Origin: Gnetum montanum
Lineage: Eukaryota > Streptophyta > Gnetopsida > Gnetales > Gnetaceae
DNA: 64,000 nucleotides
Direction: 5' to 3'
Assembly: GCA_015680685.1 (NCBI GenBank)
Contig: MNCI01004881.1
Location: 505,976-569,975 of the forward strand
Shown: one piece after another, positions 53,599 through 64,000 of the stretch
Numbering within the stretch: the stretch's first letter is position 1
Layout of the letters: each line of letters starts with the position of its first letter
The notes under the pieces: generated by a model
The model's input: the letters and a program-made list of their open reading frames with translations, nothing else
Told to the model about the DNA's origin: nothing
The model's database searches: none
Program-made: the position numbers and the translations under genes

Positions 53599-55183
53599 CT
53601 GCATTAATTCTCAAGTTGTTAGTTTCTGATTCATTAACAAATGAGGCATATAGTTAAACAAACTAGAATCGGCAGGATTAAAATGAACTCCTATATGCCA
53701 TGAAAGACATACCTCTTTTACAGAATATTTCATCATAATTAAAACATGTCCATTTCTAAGAAAACCGTGAAAGCAGGCATAAATGAATGTAGGATGTGCA
53801 CATGAACATAATATTACCTATCATTAGCTATAGTGTGCAACGCAAATAATATTTTAGCATGAAGATAGAAAAGTTAAAAAATATAAATCCAATTGGTTTT
53901 TCTTTTAAAAAGCTAAAGGTCAAACTATTGTAATTTTTCATGATAGGCAAATGTACTATATTTTGGCCCCTATTTATCTTTTTTTTTTTCAAATTTTATT
54001 TTATTTTTCATTGAGGAATGACTTTTCATTACCATCTATATGCCCTATTCATTTATAATAAATTCCAAAGTCATACAATGATGTAATGCTTTTGCTCTTA
54101 TGCAATAAAGATTGGTTACAAATTTTACCACCTCTTGTTGCTTTCCCTCACCCTTTCATTTTCTCCAAGTTTTCACCAATATCATTTTCATTAATATTGC
54201 TCTCACCAAATATCATCAAGCAATCTACATTTTTGCTAATCACACTATTCATCATTTAGTCACAATTTCAAATATTTAGCATCATCAACAATGAATTAAA
54301 CTTATTCTAGTTTCATAATTCTACTTCCAAGGAGTCCAAAAGTCAATTATACAAACATTGAGATTTTTAAGTACTATGATCAATTTCATCACATAGAAGA
54401 CATGCATAAGGAAAATCCATACTTGAGGCTAGAGCTTGTTTTATGCTTTAAATACCTTCCATAGCCAAAATTTCTGATTTTAATTCTAAACAATCATTGC
54501 TTTACATTAACATTATCCAAGAGAAAAATACTCTTGGAATGCTCCTACTACAATATTAAAACATTAGGAGAATCTAATGCTACATCAAAAGCATCATTGG
54601 CTTTCTTCCATCAAAGTAGCATGACTTTTTAGTATAGAGATATGAGTTACGATAATTTTTATAACCATGTGCCCAACACTAACGTGAACCTATATTCTTA
54701 CTGTTATATATGAAGTACTCTAAAGACTTGGCTTTGAAATTGGGCAAGACCACTCGAAAAAGGTTAGGCTTTCATTCATCCACCACCTTCCCATGACCCT
54801 ACCTTAGTGGGATGAGCATTGAGCCTCTAGGCGATGATCCTTTATATATGAAATAGTCTAACCATTACATCAAGCCTCATCCATGGTTTCTAATCTCACA
54901 TGTTTGACATACTCAAAATGATTACTTGATCTTCTTGCAACATAATTTCATAAAGCCTTAAAAAACTACATAGCTTCTAATATCTTCTATTTTATCTCAT
55001 CTCCTCCTTTGGCTACTAATAATTATGTTAAGAAAATTTTCAAATGTATTAAATTTACAAATAGATCATTATTATCATTATCCTAGCTTTATTCCACCTA
55101 TATGAGGTCAACTATATGAGTTCTTATATGTTATTTGTTTTTATTAAGAGCCAAATAAGAATTAACATCTAAACCTTGGATGC
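53599..55183. other. AT-rich stretch without recognised gene
   Basis: If the SCO-like gene was ever complete here, its earlier exons should lie in this stretch on the minus strand; I saw no convincing thioredoxin-fold CP-x-x-C or similar exon. No LTR element text is present. Confidence 0.4.
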
Positions 55184-55188
55184 CTTTT

Positions 55189-56053
55189 TGATGAGCAGTG
55201 AGGTACCCCTACTCCCAACCATACGAATCACTAAGACACTACGTGTGATCCTGTTGAATTACATGGACCTATAGTTATCTTGTACACTAGTTTCTCTAGG
55301 AAGTGAAATGACATTGAGAATGTTTGTTGTCTTCCCAACTACACTCGTGAGGCTTAAGGGTATGGTTTAAGTGTAATTGAGGTATATGAATTTTTGTCAT
55401 TTTATATTTTATGGATGTAATCTTCTACAACAAGAATAAGGATAGAGTAGATTGAAATTTGTTTATTACCTAGCTAGCCTAACACAAGTAACCACCCCAC
55501 TTTCCTGAACACATCCTAAACACATATAGCATTGTTGGGCTACCAAATGTTAAGTGTTACTAGGTTCCAAAGTATTATATGAATGCTCAAAGTGGTCGTG
55601 CTCATGTTCATTAACTATTGGAAATAAATTGCACAATTCAAATGTATTAAAATAAAGAGCGAGAAAGTGAAATGCACTAAAGGAAATATTAAGCTATTTT
55701 TAGTGCTACAAAGATTGTCAAAAGAGTTCATTTTATTCCCATCACACTACTACACTCAGGTACATTAGTGCTCGAACAAAGAACTATACACACTTTAGAC
55801 TCCTTCTACAAGCACTTAGAAAATATTATAACTCTGAGGAAAATAAATGGCAAGAGCTTCACTACTCTAACTAAGAATGACTAAAAATTGACTATAAAAA
55901 ATTGGAGCTTAGGCATGGTATCTATAGAGTTGGGGAATATACGCTAACGTCAAACATGCGACATTGGACCAAGGCCCCAACATCGCGTACACGACATTGT
56001 GGCTCTGACATTGCGTACTCGACATCAAAGCCAACAATAAATGTGTTTCATCA
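55189..56053 (-). repeat. 3' LTR of element I
   Basis: 865 bp; on the minus strand TGATGAAACACAT to GCTCATCA. U3 words are of the GACATTGTGG/GATGTCGAG type, as in D. AATAAA (minus) at 55737-55732; the TATA region is degenerate (CTATAGATACC). Confidence 0.9.
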
Positions 56054-56767
56054 TACCCCCACGACTGAATGAAAACTTGTCCTTGAGTGAAGAAGAGGAG
56101 GAGCAAGTTCTTTACAACATAACATATTGGGTAGGTATGGAATTATTGACTCTCACAGAAACTAACTTAGATGAAACAGATATACAGAGTTTGAGTGCCC
56201 AAGTGTATGGAATTACAATATTTTTACAACATTGGGTGTTCATGATAAGAGTGATGAACACCCTGAATAACACTAACATCCAACACCTCTTTAGCAGCAG
56301 AAGAATGAGAGAGAGAGAGAGAAGGGATCCAATGGTTATGAACAGTCCATGTATGGTCTGGTTACATCAGCCTTGGTGAAGATAATCCTACTTCCAGTCC
56401 ATGCTTTCCACTGCAATCACAACAAAATCATGAATTAGTATGCAATTTGTAACACATAACTGTTAAATGCCTTGTCTTGTCGATGGTTACACTTGGCTAG
56501 GTTGTGATTATGGTTTATTGGTTTCTTGAGTAGAGTTAGTGGGAGGGTTGATAGATAGGGTTAACTAAATTAAGCAATCTATTAAATTTGAAAAATTTCA
56601 ATACAAGGAAATATTTGAAGAGGGTATAGAAATTCACAATAATGAAAAGAAAAGTTCACTAAAAATGGTTGTGAAGATTTGTGCAATTGGATGTCATTGA
56701 TGGGGCAAACAAAAAATTTGATTGTAAGAGTGTCTAAGGGTAAAGCACTTAACTAATCCAACCAAAA

Positions 56768-56824
56768 GATATGCAAGTGGGTCCTTCCCAAAGTAGGTAC
56801 AAGCCTCTTATGCCCTTGCATAAC
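56768..56824 (-). ncRNA. Conserved spacer hairpin, copy in I
   Basis: Plus-strand arms GATATGCAAG (56768-56777) and CTTGCATAAC (56815-56824) pair at nine of ten positions. The loop holds the shared CTACTTTGGGAAGGACCCA text on the minus strand. Confidence 0.45.
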
Positions 56825-57260
56825 TTTAAACCAAAGAGTTCATGGTCTTCATGAATGATTAATGGTTATAGAAGGTTAAGTACAAAAACTTGAAAGTAAC
56901 TAGTTAAGAATTTTGACACATCAAACTAGGACATCAAACCAAAACATGAAACCGATAGTGAGGTGATACATGGAAAGCATAGATAGATGAGAGAGAGTGT
57001 GGAATGGAGTTCCTAATTATGGTCACATGAAGTCCCTTGTGAATTTTGTGGTTAAATGACTTGATAGTATCCACCCTTAGTCCAGACCAAAACCAACCAT
57101 GTTCAATAACTTCGCATTGACATTCTAAGACCGATTCATCCCTTGATACAAAAGAGTGCTCCCATAGAACAACCACTATTCCAAATTAGAGAAGAAGTAG
57201 AAAGTGATGAAGGGCCTTAGTTAGAGGAGACAAGTCCCATAACCAATGCATGTAGCCCGT

Positions 57261-57485
57261 TTATTTGGTCTAAGGGGTGTGCTTTGAATTTCCATTTTTT
57301 ATGGGAACCACACCATGCAAAGACACATGCATTTATTTTGTCTAAGAAGTATACTTTGAATCCTCATCATTTTGTTTCTTGATGAGAACCACAAGATGCA
57401 AGGATGTATGCATTTATTTTGTCCAAGGGGTGTGCTTTGAATTTTCATTATTTTTTTTGATGAGAACCACACCATGCAAGGACTT
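57261..57485 (-). repeat. Local tandem triplicate in the spacer of I
   Basis: Three units of 72-81 bp, starting TTATTTGGTC (57261), TTATTTTGTC (57333) and TTATTTTGTC (57414); each has AAGGGGTGTGCTTTGAAT-like text followed by GAGAACCACACCATGCAAGG. A, B and H have one such unit, so this is a local expansion in I. Confidence 0.75.
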
Positions 57486-58088
57486 ATTCAACTTCCTTTA
57501 TTGGATGGAAAGGAATAGTAAGAAGTCTATGAAAACACACATGCACCTAGGAAAACAAAAAAGCACAAAGAATACCAAATCCCCTTGAAGCTACACCCTG
57601 TTCAAACCTTTGAATCCTTCCCAATTTCGGAAACTACTAGAGTCACAAATTTATTAAAGTTTTATTAATGAAAAAGGAACTGCACATTTTGAAAATAAGG
57701 AAAACTATAGAGTTTGTGGAGGGGTGGATGTTGTGGATTCACTACTTGTTACATGAAAAGAAACCATGTCCTAATTATCCGTAATGAAATTCAAAGCCAG
57801 AAACTAGATGCCAATAATCAAATAAAAATAATAGTACATACCACCATCAAGTAACACATTACCAATGTACTTGGCACTTATTAACAAAAAGTTAGAAAAG
57901 CACATCAAAATAAAAGAAAATATAAAACAAAGTGTAAAATATTCAAGAAATAACAAATGTACTAACGATGGTGTAAAAAAAATTAGAAAAGATTAATAAC
58001 ATAAAAACAAAAAGATGTAAAACAAAGAATATGTAAAACAAAAAGTTGTAAAATAAAAAATTGAAAAACTGAGAAGCCACTTAAATAA

Positions 58089-59461
58089 TTAGCATGGTTG
58101 ACCATCTCCCCCATGACTAAGTTGAAAAGAGGAGAAGATCCGAAATATGGAGCGTGGTTGTCCATTGCATGAGGTGCTTGTTCTGTTAGCTGGTGTATGC
58201 TCATGGAAAGTTATAATTTTTTGGATGTTGACCAGCTGTTTCTTGTTTGGGCTCTCAAGTTTATAGATCATCATAGCCCTTGAAGGAAAATTTTTATAAA
58301 TAATATAAGGTCCTTCCCACAACATTAGGAACTTAGTTCATTGAGTTATGTGTGTAGGATTCTAGTAGAGAACCTTATCTCCTGGTTGAAATTTGACTTT
58401 TCTAATTTTCAGGTCATGATCATTTTTGTTATAGGCCTTGTGCAACTCGTTAGATGATAAGGTTACTAATCAGTTTTCATCTAGCAGGTTGAGATTCATT
58501 AATATTTCTTTTTGGGCTAGACTTAAGTCAAGGTCATGGTCACAAGCTGTTGAAAGTGTATGGAGTTCCAATTGAATAGGAAGTATTTGTAGTTTTCCGT
58601 AAATAAGCTCATAGGGAGAGTAGCCTATAGGAAGTTTCCAAGTTGAGCGGTAGGCCCAAAGGGCATCATTGAGTTTCCTACTCTAGTCCTTCCTATACTT
58701 ACTAACAGTTCTTGTTAGTATTTTTGTGATTTCCCTATTGGTAACCTCAGCTTGACCATTAGCTTGGGGATGGTAAGGTGTTGTGAGTTTGTGTTCAACC
58801 CCCAAGCGTTGCATGAGCTTTTGAAAATTAGTGCCTGTAAAATGAGTTCCATTGTCAAAAATTAATGCATGTGGTACACCAAACCTATTTACAACATTTT
58901 GTTGTACAAACCGAGTAGTAGTAGAGGATGTATAGTCAATGACAGCTATTGCTTCTAGCCATTTCGTACAATAGTCAATAGTGACTATGATGTATGCCTT
59001 TCCATTTGACATGGGCATGATGGGACCCATGAAATTAATTCCCCAAATTTCAAATGGTTCTCTAATGTTTGAATCCATTGTTGAGCTCCCTCCATTCGAG
59101 TAGTCATTCCATCATCTTGTTGGCATCGTTCACAAGAGCAGATGAAATGGTGAGCATCCTTGAAGAGTGTTGGCCAATAGTACCCTACCATCAGGATTTT
59201 AATGGCTGTGTATCTCCTAGCATAGTATCCTCCACAAGGACCTTCATGAGAATCTTGGAAAACACACAGTTGATCAACATCATGAATAGACCAACTAACT
59301 AGGCCATCGACGCACACCTTGTAGAGATATCTGTTGATCTCCATGAAGTGCTTTACCTAGTGAAGAAACTGCTATTTCTTTCGGTGGTCCAACCCTTGTG
59401 GCATCTCCTAAGTAAGAAGATATGTGAGAACGTTATCATACCATTTTGGATCATTGGGCAT
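58089..59461 (-). pseudogene. Integrase domain and pol end of element I
   Basis: HHCC appears as HEGPCGGYY (second His is Tyr) with CERCQ. The catalytic core is open over about 130 codons: GINFMGPIMPMSNGKAYIIV (first Asp is Asn), FDNGTHFTG (Asp kept) and GQAEVTNREI (Glu kept). The GPY-like module reads LWEGPYIIYKNFPSRAM. The frame ends FQLSHGGDGQPC with TAA at 58091-58089. The Asn replacement predicts an inactive enzyme. Confidence 0.9.
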
Positions 59462-59989
59462 TTATTCAGTTATTTCTTTAGCAAAGAAGAGTTCATCAGG
59501 AAATGTATCAGATAATGAACTTTCATCCTCTTTGCCATCCCATCGCAACTGAGACAAGTGATTAGTGACCACATTCTCAATGCCCTTTTGATCTACCATT
59601 GTAAGATTGAATTCCTGCAAGATCACTAGCCACCATATGACATGGGGGATCATTGTTGGCTTATTCATTAGGAAGCGGATGACATTGTGGTCTGTGTGCA
59701 CAAATGCTTTGTATTCAAGCACAAAGTGCCTAAACTTTTCTAGAGCAAACACCAAAGCCATCAATTCTTTCTCTATGGTGGTGTAGTTTAATTGTGCATT
59801 CACAATGCTTTGGCTAGTGTAGTGGATGTAGTATGGACATTTTTTTTCATCTAACTACATTAGCACATCTCCCAAGGCATAATTTGATGCATCTATCATG
59901 ATATGAAACGGTTTGGACTAGTTAGGTGCTTGTAGAATTGGAGTTTCCACAAGCCTTTCTTTCAATTGTTGGAATGCTTTTTCACATTT
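59462..59989 (-). pseudogene. RNase H domain of element I pol
   Basis: The first motif lies near 59890 (MIDASNYALG). Then LNYTTIEKELMALVFALEKF, the HTDHNVIRFLMNKP block, and VVTNHLSQLRWD, where the usual ADH is TNH. The linker FPDELFFAKEI is intact at 59470-59500. Confidence 0.87.
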
Positions 59990-60850
59990 TGAGGTCTAGA
60001 AAAAAGGAGCATCTTTCTTTGTTAGCTTGACTAATGGTTTTGTGATCTTAGAAAAATTCTCTATGAATCGTTGGTAGTAGCCAATATGTCTAAGGAATGA
60101 CCGAACATCTTTAATTGTTTTTGGTTGGTGAGTTATTCCTTGGATGACCCTTATTTTTTTAAGGTTCACCTTAATGCCTACTTGCAAGATTTTGTGCCCT
60201 AGTATAATGTCCTCCTAGACCTGGAGACGATTTTTCTACCAATTGAGCCACAAGTTAGTTTTGACACATCATTTTAGCACTTGCTAAAGGTAGTCTAGGG
60301 CTTACTCAAATGTAGCTCCATAGGTGGAGAAGTCATCCATGAAGACTTCTACACCACTACCAATCTGCTGTTGAAAGATGCTTAGGACTAGGCATTGAAA
60401 TGTGGTAGGGGAATTACATAGACCAAACAATATCTTATGATATGCAAAAGTCCCCCATGGACTTATGAACATTGTCTTTACTTGGTCCTCTAGTGCAGTT
60501 TAGATTTGGTTATAGCCATTATAACCATCTAGGGAGTTGTAGTAGTAATGCCTTGATATTGTGTCTAGTAATTGGTCAACAAATGGCAATGGAAAATGAT
60601 CCTTGAATGTTGCCATATTTAGTAGCATAAAATTGATGTAGACCCATCACTTACCACCTTTCTTTGGTACAATTTCAAGTGGACTAACCCACTTGCTATT
60701 TGCAATGGGATAGATGAACCCTGCCTTGAGGAGTTACTCAATTTCCTCCTTGACAATTTGCTTCAATTTGGGGTTCAACTGCCTCTGTGTTTGTCATTTT
60801 GGCTTCATGGCTAGGTCAATGTAAATGTGATGCTGGCATATCCTAGGATC
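59990..60850 (-). pseudogene. Reverse transcriptase domain of element I pol
   Basis: Minus strand, from 60760: SKWVSPLEIVPKKGGK, LLNMATFKDHFPLPFVDQLL, SLDGYNGYNQI, SPWGTFAYHKILFGLCNSPT, EVFMDDFSTYGA near 60340, then VRSFLRHIGYYQRFIENFSK (60187-59996). The catalytic DD is intact. Several stops, for example after GGK and in the thumb. Confidence 0.88.
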
Positions 60851-61309
60851 AATCCCTATGAGTTTAGGATATGACCAAGCAAAAGCTGTTGATCATATTT
60901 CAACTACCTTCAACATCATCTATTTCTATTCTAGAGCAAGTCATGCATTGATTATAACTGGCTTCTTATTTTTCAAAAATATGTATTCCATTCCAACCTG
61001 TACCAGTTTTAGTTCAAGGGGCTATTGCTTAAAGTTCTTAGGAATTTCAAACTCTTCCCAATAGGTATCATTGTTTGTAGTGTTGGAGAGTTGGTGATGA
61101 ACTTGCTCTAGTTCATCCATGCTCATGACATATTCAGATGTCAGGCTCTCAACTAGTTCCATACAAAGTGTGCTACTTTCTGAATTAATGGTTAGCCATT
61201 GGGTACCTTCCTATTTTGTGGTTGTTACGTATAGACACATTTGAATTTCTACTTCTGGTGCACACTATTTGCATGTAGAGATGGATGAGTACTTGATGGC
61301 CCAAAGTTT
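60851..61309 (-). pseudogene. Protease-RT linker of element I pol
   Basis: Conserved with A and B in part (MELVESLTSEYVMSMDELEQ-like block near 61130, EFEIPKNFKQ near 61040). No catalytic motif, several stops. Confidence 0.55.
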
Positions 61310-61891
61310 TTACACATAATTACACCATGTATCACTGTACGTGATGAATGGGACTCTCTTCTTCTTAATCTTTCCGAATGTGTTTTCTTTAGAGATTTCT
61401 AGGAAAAGATCTCTGATTCTCATTCTTGCGTTTATGGTGCTCAACCATGCCCTTCCCATAATGATTAGGAAGTCCCTACAGGTATCCACTTTGATTACCA
61501 GGAAGTTTGTAGGATAAGACCTCCCATAGATAGTGGTCACAATGTCTTCTATCAGTTCTAATAGAATAGTGAAGGACTAGTTTGTCAATTTCAATATGAT
61601 GTTGCTCTTCTTGAGAGGAGGTAGGTTCCAAGTAGTGTACATATCATGAGAAATCAAATTAACACTATAACCTGAATCGAGAAGAGCCTTACATGGTTTA
61701 TTCCCAACAATCTGCAAATAAATCAAAGGACTTCCAAGATTGTCTAATTTCTTGGGAAGGTTTCCTACATAGATCCAATTAGACACAGTATGAGTGAGCA
61801 TTATAGTATAGATCCTTGATAAAGTTTGGTTTGAAGGAGGCTCAAAGGAATATGATATGAAGGAAGAGGTAGGAGTAGGGTTGTCAAGCAT
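61310..61891 (-). pseudogene. Protease domain of element I pol
   Basis: Minus strand. The upstream half (61891-61577) has IVGNKPCKALLDSGYSVNLI with an intact DSG. A frame change at about 61560 separates it from TTIYGRSYPTNFLVIKVDT and FLIIMGRAWLSTINA (61540-61310). Confidence 0.87.
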
Positions 61892-64000
61892 GAGTGTAGG
61901 TGAGGGCTTAGGTGGACTATGGGATTGAAAGAAAGGTCTTTTCTTTAATCAGGCATTCAACTCCTCCAATTGATGATTGGGTTGCAAATTAATAGCCATC
62001 ATAGCATTGCGTTGTTGTGGTTGAGCTAGTAGTTCACCTTGCATAGGAGGAGCAGGTGGTAGCTGTGCAACTGGAGGAGGAATGTGTGCAGGGACAAGAG
62101 GAGGATAAGGATAGGAGGTAGCATCCCTTCTTTCATGTGGAGAAGGAGTTTGATAATAATCAGAAGGGTGGTAGTAAGGTTTAATCTTAAAAATGTGACT
62201 GGAAGAGTCACATGGAGACATTGGTTACTACATGTGGTAACCATATGGATTAGGCTGCCAGTAAGGGTATTGTTACCTTGGCAGTGCAAATGCCCATGAT
62301 TGTGGTTGCTACCATTTTTGGTACTATTTGTATAGTTGTGGTGGAGCTCTACTCAGATAATATGATTATTGTTGGTAGAACTGCCTGATATTACCTTGAG
62401 GATAAGGAAACCTTTTAGATGTTTGCCTTTGTGTAAGTCGTAGATGTAAGGCATACATCCCAGACTCCTGAAGCTATGACACAATGGGGTAACATCCCTT
62501 AGGATGTTCATACTAATAGATGTCACATCCATAATCATCATTTGATCCACTATCCACAACCTCTTCTATTGCAATAATTTTGTCCTTACCTTTGTAATAT
62601 GCATGTTCAGCTTCCTTGTGCCTTCTGCGCTCATGGACACTACCTTGTTCTTTAGACTCTTTAGTGATTTTAAGGATAGCTTGAAATCAGCTATCCATGG
62701 AGTTCCTTAACTAATCAACCTTGGCCATAAGTTCAAATTTGAATTGTTGAAGTGGTAAGGATTTCTTATGCATCCCCTCATTAAATATGGATTCGTCCTC
62801 ACTATCGTAAAATTGAACCTCCCTCTTGTAGATGGAAGGATCATTGTTGTACTCCTCTGTAGTTTCTCTTCTTCTTAGTTTTTCCTCCTCTTTGGAAACC
62901 TGATCTATTAACCTTTGTACCTAATGAGCAGTTAGTTCTAACAATCATCCCTGGGCATAGACACTAAGGGTTTTCCTCGTTTCATTACGAAGCCTATCTA
63001 CAATGTGATGAAGTTGAGAAAATTGAGAATAACCATGGCTAGGGCATTTATGCATCAAGGAATAGTATTGGCCAATGGTAGCATCCAAGGGTTTGTGTGT
63101 TCCTTGTTTTCACCCTTGAATTTTCTTCCTTAGGTTGGACATCCTAGAGTATGTTTGACACTGATCATTGAACAACTCAAGCATGGTACTCCATCGTTTG
63201 ATAGATTTTGGCTCTAAAGATCGGTACCAATTCTCTACTTCTTTAATGAGTGTCTTGAGGAACAACTTTAGCTTCTGCCACTTGTTCTCTATGTTTTGCA
63301 AGGCACATGCATCTTGGAAAGCTTGAAAATGATTATGTGGATTAGAGTTATATCCTCCTTCAAATTGAGGAATATTGTTCATGTCTAACCATTTGATCTA
63401 ACTGTCTTTCACATGCCTTGTTGGGATTCTAGCTACCTCTATGATGTTAAGCATACTTTGGGTAGCAAATAGAGGCTCATCGAGGCCTTGATCATTGTGC
63501 CTACAATTCCCTCTACTACCCATTCATTCATGGTGATGTGCCTCTCTTGAACGTTTACCTTCTTAATTTTGCCTATCTTGATGGTCCCCTTGATTATTGT
63601 GGTCCTGTCGGTCATTCTGCTCATTTTGATAACCTCCATCACAATCTCACTTTTTGTGGTTACTATTGAAGCTAGAGGAAGAAGATGATGTTGAAGGAGA
63701 AGAGGAAGGAGAATTAACACCATCATAGTGCCTACTATTGCCTCTTCAGCAATCATGACCATGATCATGATTGTCCTTCTTGTTGGCATCCTTATCTTGA
63801 CTTGCCCCTCTGAATCCTTCTTTGTCATTGGATCCCTTGCCATAATTAGGATTGTAAACTGTGGAGTCTAGATTCTAGTTTTAACCTCCATTGTCGAAGT
63901 CAAAGAGAGGAGAATCATTGTATGGAAAATCTCTAGAGAAGGGTTCTCCACTAGCTTGTTGGTACAATAGGAATGGTGGATTGTTAAGCCCTTTTCCCTT
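61892..64000 (-). pseudogene. gag: gag of element I (5' end outside window)
   Basis: Minus strand, from 64000: Ser-rich N-terminal part (63843-63439), capsid core 63382-63110 (NNIPQFEGGYNSNPHNHFQA, NWYRSLEPKSIKRWSTMLEL, LFNDQCQTYSRMSNLRKKIQ), basic helical region, zinc-knuckle-like stretch near 62530 in which the second Cys is Tyr (CDIY), and a Pro/Gln-rich tail with PPAPPMQGELLAQPQQRNAM (62221-61949). Several frameshifts. No start codon is visible in the window. Confidence 0.85.

Larger units (their letters stand above)
56054..58088 (-). other. 3' spacer of element I
   Basis: Starts (in plus coordinates) with the polypurine tract, minus strand CAGTCGTGGGGGTA, at 56054-56067. The hairpin is at 56768-56824. 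A 72-81 bp tandem triplicate lies at 57261-57485. A T-rich tract (minus strand) follows the pol stop at 57890-58070. No ORF X and no gene seen. Confidence 0.72.
55189..64000 (-). mobile_element. Element I: Athila-like gag-pol LTR retrotransposon (5' end outside window)
   Basis: Minus strand: 3' LTR 56053-55189, polypurine tract, spacer, pol (61891-58089) and gag (64000-61900, still open at the edge). It has the same domain order and text as A and B. The integrase has the longest single open integrase stretch in the window. The 5' LTR and primer site lie beyond 64000, so TSD cannot be checked; the five bases at 55184-55188 are CTTTT. Confidence 0.92.

Noticed and set aside
56041-56379. Plus-strand ORF of 112 codons at the end of element I
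   Set aside because: It lies antisense to the LTR, polypurine tract and spacer of I; not shared with other copies.

Overview
The window looks like intergenic DNA from a large, repeat-rich seed-plant genome. It is AT-rich, holds almost no host coding sequence, and is filled with nested, decayed LTR retrotransposons of the Ty3/Gypsy order. The best fit is the Athila-like branch. Primer binding sites read TGGCACCGTTGCC(G/A)GGGA, complementary to the 3' end of tRNA-Asp; the reverse transcriptase core is VFMDDFSTYG; and there is a long spacer between pol and the 3' LTR. The species cannot be named from the sequence.

Layout, with letters I assigned. F (minus) is the oldest layer at the left: a 3' LTR cut by the window edge (1-218), a downstream ORF called ORF X here (413-1215 and 11968-13953) and its upstream spacer (13954-15300). 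A solo LTR, G (plus), landed inside ORF X. Element A (plus, 1826-11702, TSD ACTTA) then landed inside G. Element C (plus, 15301-20443) landed in F and lost most of its 3' LTR at a deletion junction with H (minus, 20444-24130 and 34161-34652). Element B (plus, 24136-34155, TSD TCTAG) split the gag gene of H. At 34653-40066 is a stretch with no LTR element: a GC-richer block, three tRNA-like repeat units, a long foldback and a 6 x 52 bp tandem array. Element E (plus, 40072-52233, TSD ATTTG) has its 3' LTR split by element D (plus, 42753-51954, TSD GTGGG). At 52239-55183 is a non-LTR stretch with the last exons of an SCO1/HCC-type copper-chaperone gene or pseudogene. Element I (minus, from 55189) runs off the right edge.

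Two element types occur together. A, B and I carry gag-pol (protease, RT, RNase H, integrase) and no ORF X. C, D, F, H and E lack any visible pol; C and D carry gag plus ORF X, F and E show ORF X, and H shows gag and the ORF X leader. ORF X is a coding region of about 910-930 codons that starts right after a 3' splice-site-like AG and ends in a conserved motif near WYVKANQMFPQLPCPWDVP. In D the gag frame ends in the same SHGG tail that ends pol in A and I, so the pol-less type probably arose by an internal deletion of pol. I infer a partnership in which gag-pol elements supply enzymes to pol-less elements that carry ORF X. All copies have stops and frameshifts.

The 3' spacers of both types hold a short block with a 10-bp stem that shows compensatory base changes between copies. 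Two single-N positions bound a perfect 247-bp inverted duplicate that is probably an assembly artefact, and a 9-N gap sits in a G run inside D. Coordinates of TSDs and LTR ends were read directly; protein families come from recognised motifs, not from searches.
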